DNA of 6,958 nucleotides from an uncultured Coriobacteriaceae bacterium. GTDB lineage: Bacteria > Actinomycetota > Coriobacteriia > Coriobacteriales > Eggerthellaceae. The notes beneath the pieces were generated by a model. The model worked only from the letters and a program-made list of their open reading frames with translations, made no database searches and was not told the origin of the DNA. Both the position numbers and the translations under genes were made by a program. The DNA is taken from the NCBI GenBank assembly GCA_900552365.1, contig URZP01000072.1:1-6958 (forward strand). Reading direction: 5' to 3'. This document shows positions 1 to 4,804 of the stretch, piece after piece; the first letter of the stretch is position 1; each line of letters begins with the position of its first letter.

Positions 1-1804
1 AAACTATGCAGCGAAGATCTCGGCCGAGGCGAAGCGCCGCAAAGAGGTTAATTCCGAGATTATGAACAGCTTGAATGGCATTATCAAGTTCGTAAGCTGC
101 ATCATGTTCCCGCTAGGGTCTCTTCTGTTTGTTCGCGAGTATTGTTTTTCCCATACCGAATTCAACAGCGCGACTCTGTCTACGGTTTCCGCTTTGGTGG
201 GAATGATCCCTGAGGGTTTGATCCTCCTGACATCTACGGTGCTTGCCGTGTCGGTCATTCGCTTGGCGAAAAGCAACGTTCTTGTTCAGCAGCTTTACTG
301 TATTGAGACGCTTGCGCGCGTCGATACGCTTTGCTTGGACAAGACCGGCACTATCACGACCGGCGACATGGAGGTTGCCTGGACCGTCCCTGTCGAGGGT
401 TGTTTGGATAAGGCCGAACTGGCGAATCTCGATCGGGCATTTTTCTCGATCGCGGCGGCTGATGAAGATCCCAACGAAACAGCTCGCGCGATTCTTGCTC
501 ACTACGGTGCGTGCCTGTCGATGAAGCTGCTTGAATGCGTTCGCTTCATCCCGTTTTCAAGTGATAAAAAATGGTCAGGTGCTGTGTTCGCCGATGGGTC
601 TTCGTATGTCATGGGCGCCGCTCAGTTCGTGATGGGCGCCGCATTCGACCTTGTGAGCGAGCAGGTGGGCGTGTTGTCTGCCGATGCCCGCGTGTTGCTG
701 CTTGCCAAGGTTGATGGGTTCGACGAAGAAGGGGAGATCGTCGGCGTTCCCAGACCGTTGGGCTTCGTTGGAATTCGCGATCAAATCAGGCCGACTGCCG
801 CACAAACCATCGCCTACTTCAAAGAGGAAGGTGTTCGCGTTGTCGTGATCTCGGGCGACGATCCGCACACCGTTTCAGGAATCGCCGCGAAGGTCGGCAT
901 CGACGACGCCGAGCATTACATCGACGCCACCACGCTTCGAACCGATGAGGAGGTCGCGAGTGCGATTGAATCGTGCAACGTTTTCGGACGCGTGAAGCCC
1001 GAGCAGAAGAAAGCCTTCGTGCTTGCTCTGCAGAACGATGGTCATACGGTTGCCATGACGGGCGACGGCGTGAACGACACGCTGGCGCTGAAGGCGGCGG
1101 ACTGCAGCGTTGCCATGGCGGCAGGATCCGATGCGGCACGAAACGTGGCGCAGCTTGTTTTGGTCGACAACGATTTCGCCAGTATGCCCAAAGTTGTCGC
1201 CGAGGGCAGGAGGTCGATCAACAACCTTCAGCGTTCCGCATCGTTGTTCTTGGTGAAAACGCTTCTTTCGATCACCTGCGCGGTTTTCTTCGTTTTGGCT
1301 CCGTGGCAGTATCCATTCCAGCCTATTCAAATGACGCTGATCAGCATGTTCACCATTGGCATCCCGTCGTTTGTGTTGGCGCTCGAGCCCAACCGAGACA
1401 GAATCAAGGGGCACTTCCTGGAGAACGTCATCGTTCGAAGCATTCCGGGCGCGCTGTGCTCTGTGATTTGCATCATTGTGGCTAACCTGTTCGGTTACGG
1501 GTTGGGCATGACGTATGCTCAGGTCTCAACTATGTGCGTGCTTCTAACCTCGTGGGTTGGCATCAACCTGGTTATCAGGCTTTCGATTCCGTACACGCCG
1601 ATTCGCGCGGCGCTTTTGGTTGTCGTCATCGGGGGCACTGTTGGCGGGCACATACTGCTGCCCGGCCTGTTCAGCCTGACTCCGTACACGCTCCAGATGG
1701 GCGTGATCATCATCGTTATGGTCGCCCTTTCGACGATGGCTTTTCATACGCTGTACAAAAAGCTCGATGTGTGGCATAGGGAACGACAGGCAAAGTTAGT
1801 CTAG
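1..1804 (+). CDS. P-type cation-transporting ATPase, CtpE-like (5'-partial)
   Basis: This is an ATP-driven cation pump of the cytoplasmic membrane. The frame is open from base 2, so the ATG at 62 is an internal Met and the N-terminus (actuator domain, first helices) lies outside the window. Visible in order: an M3-M4 pair with the PEGL motif (209-220) that takes part in ion binding; the phosphorylation motif DKTGT with Asp at 338-340; a nucleotide-binding KKWSG (566-580); SGDD (851-862); the KP of the hinge region (995-1000); TGDGVND (1058-1078), the Mg-binding HAD motif; and about six C-terminal hydrophobic segments (roughly 1240-1780). PEGL rather than CPC argues against a heavy-metal P1B pump. 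The motif set fits the group that includes mycobacterial CtpE, which is linked to calcium uptake, but the ion is not provable here. No clear terminator follows, so the next gene may be co-transcribed. Confidence 0.93.
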   Translation, partial: NYAAKISAEAKRRKEVNSEIMNSLNGIIKFVSCIMFPLGSLLFVREYCFSHTEFNSATLSTVSALVGMIPEGLILLTSTVLAVSVIRLAKSNVLVQQLYCIETLARVDTLCLDKTGTITTGDMEVAWTVPVEGCLDKAELANLDRAFFSIAAADEDPNETARAILAHYGACLSMKLLECVRFIPFSSDKKWSGAVFADGSSYVMGAAQFVMGAAFDLVSEQVGVLSADARVLLLAKVDGFDEEGEIVGVPRPLGFVGIRDQIRPTAAQTIAYFKEEGVRVVVISGDDPHTVSGIAAKVGIDDAEHYIDATTLRTDEEVASAIESCNVFGRVKPEQKKAFVLALQNDGHTVAMTGDGVNDTLALKAADCSVAMAAGSDAARNVAQLVLVDNDFASMPKVVAEGRRSINNLQRSASLFLVKTLLSITCAVFFVLAPWQYPFQPIQMTLISMFTIGIPSFVLALEPNRDRIKGHFLENVIVRSIPGALCSVICIIVANLFGYGLGMTYAQVSTMCVLLTSWVGINLVIRLSIPYTPIRAALLVVVIGGTVGGHILLPGLFSLTPYTLQMGVIIIVMVALSTMAFHTLYKKLDVWHRERQAKLV

Positions 1805-1884
1805 TCCTTGCTCCGATTTCACCTCGAAATTTAAACGCGCTGATTTATATTGGCGAGATCTTTCGTTTACCGGCCCTCCGTATA

Positions 1885-1924
1885 TTCAAACCTATGAATA
1901 GGGGAGCAAATTCCCAGGTTTGGA
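1885..1924 (+). promoter_or_regulatory. Bulged hairpin in the leader of the small membrane protein gene
   Basis: The outer stem pairs 1885-1893 with 1916-1924 (nine pairs, one G-U). It is followed by an eight-base bulge (1894-1901) on the 5' side and an inner stem pairing 1902-1906 with 1911-1915 (five pairs, one G-U) around a CAAA loop. It ends five bases before the Shine-Dalgarno AGGAG (1929-1933) and has no T-run, so it does not look like a terminator. It may be an RNA element affecting translation or stability, or a DNA operator. The pairing is seen; the function is inferred. Confidence 0.4.
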
Positions 1925-1939
1925 TGACAGGAGCTGATC

Positions 1940-2581
1940 ATGGCCAACATGATGAAAATCACGGTTTCGAAGTTGAAGAGTTTCAGGTTGAACGCGATCT
2001 GCGTGGTGATGATCATCGCCGCGGTTGCAAGGACGGTCATGACAGGCGAGTCCATTTGGCTGACGGGCGTTTGCGCCGTGGCGTTGCCGTTTATCTGCCA
2101 AGCTCGTCGTTGGCCTCAGTCCCCCGAGGGCACCTCGAGGGTCGCCGATGCGACGAGCACGTTCCTTATGAATGTGGTGTTGATGGTTGCGTACTTGGCG
2201 ATCTTGCTTGTTGTGGCTTATGTAGCTTGCACATGGGCCCCGTTTTACGTTGTCGACGAGCGCTTTTTCCAGAAGCTCATGCTCGTGGTTTGCGGTAATG
2301 TCGTTTTCATCAGCGCCCTTTGCCTGATCAGCCAGTCGCTTGACACGTCGCAGAGGATGTTGGCAGGCGTTGTTCTGTGCAACGGCGAACTTGGTTACTC
2401 GTTTATCATGGCAAAGGCCGTCGATGCTGGCTTGCTTGATGGGTGCTATATTCCGGCGGCTATCTTCTGTGCGGTTGTCGTGATCATGGCTTACGTGCTG
2501 TTGTTCTCGGGAAAGAAGATGGCCAGCCGCGAGAAGGATGCCGCAGCAAAGGCTTCGTTCAAACCCGCACGTCAGCATTAG
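1940..2581 (+). CDS. Small polytopic membrane protein of unknown function
   Basis: I do not recognise the family of this 213-residue protein. The start is well set by AGGAG at 1929-1933, six bases before the ATG. Hydrophobic stretches lie near residues 18-36, 38-54, 75-98, 111-131 and 170-189, with a weaker one at 138-157. A basic N-terminus (several Lys/Arg before residue 17) and a basic C-terminal tail (residues 191-213) both suggest cytoplasmic ends, which fits an even number of helices, four or six. A basic Pro/Arg-containing loop lies near residues 55-70. No catalytic motif, ATP-binding site or signal peptidase site is visible. It follows the P-type ATPase by 135 bases on the same strand and is closed by a strong terminator. 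An accessory role to the pump is possible but rests only on position; a transporter permease-like subunit is another option. Confidence 0.8.
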   Translation: MANMMKITVSKLKSFRLNAICVVMIIAAVARTVMTGESIWLTGVCAVALPFICQARRWPQSPEGTSRVADATSTFLMNVVLMVAYLAILLVVAYVACTWAPFYVVDERFFQKLMLVVCGNVVFISALCLISQSLDTSQRMLAGVVLCNGELGYSFIMAKAVDAGLLDGCYIPAAIFCAVVVIMAYVLLFSGKKMASREKDAAAKASFKPARQH

Positions 2582-2588
2582 GATTCAA

Positions 2589-2615
2589 GAGCGGCCCTTC
2601 GGGGCCGCTTCTTTT
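2589..2615 (+). terminator. Rho-independent terminator after the small membrane protein gene
   Basis: A GC-rich stem pairs 2589-2597 with 2602-2610 (eight Watson-Crick pairs plus a basal G-U) around the very stable TTCG tetraloop. It is followed by CTTTT. It starts eight bases after the stop codon and would end transcription of the membrane-protein gene, and of the ATPase gene if the two share a transcript. Confidence 0.9.
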
Positions 2616-2654
2616 GAAGATGTTGCGAACTTAATGAGCGATAGGTTTTAGGGG

Positions 2655-2682
2655 TTGCACAGTAAGGGGTACGTGGTAATCT
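2655..2682 (+). promoter_or_regulatory. rpmE: Sigma-70-type promoter of rpmE
   Basis: The -35 box TTGCAC (2655-2660) is separated by 16 bases from the -10 box TAATCT (2677-2682). A TG at 2674-2675 one base before the -10 gives an extended -10. It lies between the upstream terminator and rpmE, and predicts transcription starting near 2689 with a leader of about 48 bases. Confidence 0.65.
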
Positions 2683-2698
2683 AATAAGGCTTGTCTTC

Positions 2699-2719
2699 GC
2701 CTTGGTCGGAAACCAAGGC
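2699..2719 (+). promoter_or_regulatory. Leader hairpin before rpmE, candidate L31 autoregulatory RNA
   Basis: A perfect eight-pair stem (2699-2706 with 2712-2719) closes a five-base loop, CGGAA. It lies wholly inside the predicted short leader and ends five bases before the Shine-Dalgarno AAGGAG (2725-2730). Ribosomal-protein leaders that bind their own product are well known. Leader motifs for L31 have been described in several bacterial groups, as I recall including actinobacteria and coriobacteria. Whether this hairpin matches one of those models cannot be decided without a covariance search. Confidence 0.55.
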
Positions 2720-2736
2720 ACGAAAAGGAGAATCCC

Positions 2737-3159
2737 ATGAAAGAAGGAATCCATCCGGATTACGTCGAGTGCACCGTGACGTGCAGCTGCGGCAACACGT
2801 TCAAGACGCATTCCACGAAGCCCGAGATCCGCGTCGAAATCTGCAACGAGTGCCATCCGTTCTACACCGGCCAGCAGAAGTTCGTCGACACCGGTGGACG
2901 CGTCCAGCGCTTCGCCGACAAGTTCGGCTCTGCTCAGGCTCAGGTTGCTGCTCGCGAGGCCGAGCGCAAGGCCAAGAAGGCCGCCGAGACCGCTGCCAAG
3001 GAAGAGGCCAAGAAGGCCGAGCGCGAGGCTAAGGCTGCTGCCAAGGCTAAGCGTGCCGAGGAGTACGCCAAGAAGGCTGCCGCCGAGGCTGCTGAGGCAC
3101 CCGCGGCTGTCGAGGAGCCTGCTGCTGAGGAAGCTGCCACCGAGGCTGCTGCCGAGTAG
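2737..3159 (+). CDS. rpmE: 50S ribosomal protein L31 with a long Ala/Lys/Glu tail
   Basis: This is a structural protein of the large ribosomal subunit, at the central protuberance and intersubunit bridge. Residues 1-64 are a typical zinc-binding L31: it begins MKEGIHPDY and has the four zinc ligands Cys16, Cys18, Cys36 and Cys39, then the family's CHPFYTG and TGGRVQRF blocks. The usual length is about 70 residues; this protein has 140. Residues 65-140 are low-complexity, first rich in Ala, Lys, Arg and Glu (65-113, probably a long charged helix), then without Lys or Arg and rich in Ala, Glu and Pro (114-140). The start is clear: AAGGAG at 2725-2730, six bases before the ATG. The gene is a single unit with its own promoter, leader hairpin and terminator. 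The four cysteines mark the zinc-dependent (C+) form. The tail is in frame with no sign of a frameshift. Confidence 0.96.
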   Translation: MKEGIHPDYVECTVTCSCGNTFKTHSTKPEIRVEICNECHPFYTGQQKFVDTGGRVQRFADKFGSAQAQVAAREAERKAKKAAETAAKEEAKKAEREAKAAAKAKRAEEYAKKAAAEAAEAPAAVEEPAAEEAATEAAAE

Positions 3160-3183
3160 GTATCCGCTTAATACGCGGTTTCT

Positions 3184-3219
3184 GGCCGTCGATCGAAAGG
3201 TCGACGGCCTTCGTGTTTT
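3184..3219 (+). terminator. Rho-independent terminator after rpmE
   Basis: An eleven-pair stem (3184-3194 with 3199-3209, one G-U) is capped by a GAAA tetraloop and followed by a T-rich run ending in TTTT at 3216-3219. It lies 24 bases after the rpmE stop codon and separates rpmE from alr. Confidence 0.92.
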
Positions 3220-3244
3220 CTAGGGCCGACAGCCTTTGACGAGT

Positions 3245-3277
3245 GCTTGCGTTCTTCTCGTTGAAGGCAATGCAAGC
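3245..3277 (+). promoter_or_regulatory. Bulged inverted repeat upstream of alr
   Basis: Bases 3245-3253 pair with 3269-3277 (nine pairs, one G-U). After a two-base bulge on the 3' side (3267-3268), 3254-3257 pair with 3263-3266 around a five-base loop. No T-run follows, so it is not a standard terminator. It sits just upstream of a possible -10 box and overlaps where a -35 box would be. It could be an operator or an RNA hairpin; only the pairing is observed. Confidence 0.35.
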
Positions 3278-3289
3278 TTAGAAAAGGTT

Positions 3290-3295
3290 TATAGT
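3290..3295 (+). promoter_or_regulatory. Possible -10 box of the alr operon
   Basis: TATAGT is close to the -10 consensus in the AT-rich stretch before alr, but no good -35 hexamer lies at 16-19 bases spacing. If used, transcription would begin near 3302, giving alr a leader of about 55 bases. A start at 3302 would also make the upstream in-frame GTG at 3306 nearly leaderless, which favours the ATG at 3357. Confidence 0.3.
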
Positions 3296-3356
3296 TTAAC
3301 GAACAGTGCGCCTTTGCGCGCTTAAAGAACGATCGTTGACAGATGTGGGAGCAAAG

Positions 3357-4790
3357 ATGTCTGACAATCTACCCAATGGATTCATCGGATTCAACAGCCA
3401 TAAGCCCGGGTTCGAATCGGCTGCTGACGCTATGCGTAAAAACGCCCGTGCTGCTCAACTAGGCGAGGCCCCTTCGTTCCCGCGCAATCATGATTCCGAA
3501 TCTAAGGTTGCTTCAAACAGCATGTCGAATCGTCCGGCCGCGCCTGTTCGCCCTGCTGTGTCGGGTCGTTTGGGCACCGGTTTCGATCAAGATGGTTTAG
3601 ATGGCGGCGAACCTATCCCATTCGATATGGACAAGGTCGATGCCATTCCGGAAACCGACGAGCGTTGGGCTTGGGTCGAAATCGACCTTAGTGCCATTCG
3701 CCATAACGTGCTTGAAGCCAAGCACCATCTTTCCCAAGGTACTCGTTTGCTCGCCGTCGTGAAGGCGGATGCTTACGGCCACGGTGCAGTGGCGGTGGCG
3801 AAGATGGCCTTGAATTCGGGCGCGGAATATCTTGCCGTCGCCACGGTTCCCGAAGCCGTCTCGCTGCGCAAAGCGGGAATCACCGCTCCGCTGATGATCC
3901 TTGCTCAGCCTCCTGTGACTTCGATTCCCATTCTTTTGGCGTATCACATCCTTCCTTCTATTTACGACGCGGAATTCGCCATTGCATATGCCGAGATGGC
4001 CGACTTGCACAATATGCGCGCGCCTTTCCATTTGGCTGTGAACACGGGCATGAATCGCATTGGCGTCCGTTATGACCAGGTTGTCGAATTCATGCAGCAG
4101 GTTGCGTTTCATCGTGCGCTTGAACTGGTTGGCACGTTCACCCATTTCGCGACGGCCGACGGCGAGGACACGCTTGATTTCCAAATCCAGGCTCGTCGTT
4201 TCAACGAGGCTATCCAAAACATGCGTGCGGCGGGTATCGATCCGGGTATCGTTCATTGCGCGAACTCCGCCGCGCTTTACCGCTATCCCGAGGTCCATTT
4301 CGACATGGCGCGTCTTGGTATTTCGCTTTACGGATTCCACGCGTGCCCTGAGACGTATGCTATCTGCGATTTGAAGCCCGCCATGAGCGTTCATGCGCGC
4401 ATCACCGATACACGCTTGGTGCCGCCGAGTGAGGGCGTAAGCTACGGGCTGAACTATCGTAGCCCTGGCAGCGTGAAGATCTGCACGGTTCCGTTAGGCT
4501 ACGCTGACGGCTTGGTACGTGGGCTTTCTGGTAACACGGACTTCCTGTTGAACGGCCGTCGCGTACGTCAAGTTGGCAACATCTGCATGGATCAGTGCAT
4601 GTTCGAGGTTGACTTGCGCAGCTACGGCACGAAATCTCGTCTTGACCCGCAGGTGGGCGATGAGGTTATCATCGTTGGCGCTCAAGGTGATTTGGAGGTG
4701 ACCATCGACGAGATGGCCGCCAAGTTGAACACCATCCAGCATGAGATCGCGATCGGCTTCGCCCAGCGCATGCCGCGCCTGTACGTATAG
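3357..4790 (+). CDS. alr: Alanine racemase with an N-terminal extension
   Basis: This PLP-dependent cytoplasmic enzyme interconverts L- and D-alanine and supplies D-Ala for peptidoglycan. The core, residues 104-477, has normal family length. WVEIDLSAIRHN opens the TIM-barrel domain. The PLP lysine is Lys136 in VVKADAYGHG. TGMNRIGVR, MARLGISLYG with Arg319 near the PLP ring nitrogen, the second catalytic base Tyr363 in GVSYGLNY, and ICMDQCM of the C-terminal domain are all present. Residues 1-103 precede the domain and are mostly polar, with no signal peptide or membrane segment. The ATG at 3357 is chosen because GGGAG (3347-3351) lies five bases upstream; the frame is open to a GTG at 3306 that has no ribosome site. 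Later Met codons (residues 56 and 91) lack a good Shine-Dalgarno. The UDG-FolC ORF begins 14 bases after the stop. Confidence 0.95.
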   Translation: MSDNLPNGFIGFNSHKPGFESAADAMRKNARAAQLGEAPSFPRNHDSESKVASNSMSNRPAAPVRPAVSGRLGTGFDQDGLDGGEPIPFDMDKVDAIPETDERWAWVEIDLSAIRHNVLEAKHHLSQGTRLLAVVKADAYGHGAVAVAKMALNSGAEYLAVATVPEAVSLRKAGITAPLMILAQPPVTSIPILLAYHILPSIYDAEFAIAYAEMADLHNMRAPFHLAVNTGMNRIGVRYDQVVEFMQQVAFHRALELVGTFTHFATADGEDTLDFQIQARRFNEAIQNMRAAGIDPGIVHCANSAALYRYPEVHFDMARLGISLYGFHACPETYAICDLKPAMSVHARITDTRLVPPSEGVSYGLNYRSPGSVKICTVPLGYADGLVRGLSGNTDFLLNGRRVRQVGNICMDQCMFEVDLRSYGTKSRLDPQVGDEVIIVGAQGDLEVTIDEMAAKLNTIQHEIAIGFAQRMPRLYV

Positions 4791-4804
4791 AGGCAATTCT
4801 AATC

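Noticed and set aside
62..64. ATG as the start of the P-type ATPase
   Set aside because: The frame is open from base 2 with a plausible charged segment, and the protein would lack its actuator domain; the gene simply begins outside the window.
2940..3140. Alanine-rich minus-strand frame and an apparent repeat array in the rpmE tail
   Set aside because: The minus frame is the mirror of Ala/Lys/Glu codons, and the repetition is degenerate GCT/GCC/AAG/GAG usage in a low-complexity tail with no fixed repeat unit.
3306..3356. GTG start for alr, adding 17 residues
   Set aside because: There is no ribosome site before 3306, while GGGAG sits at ideal spacing before the ATG at 3357.
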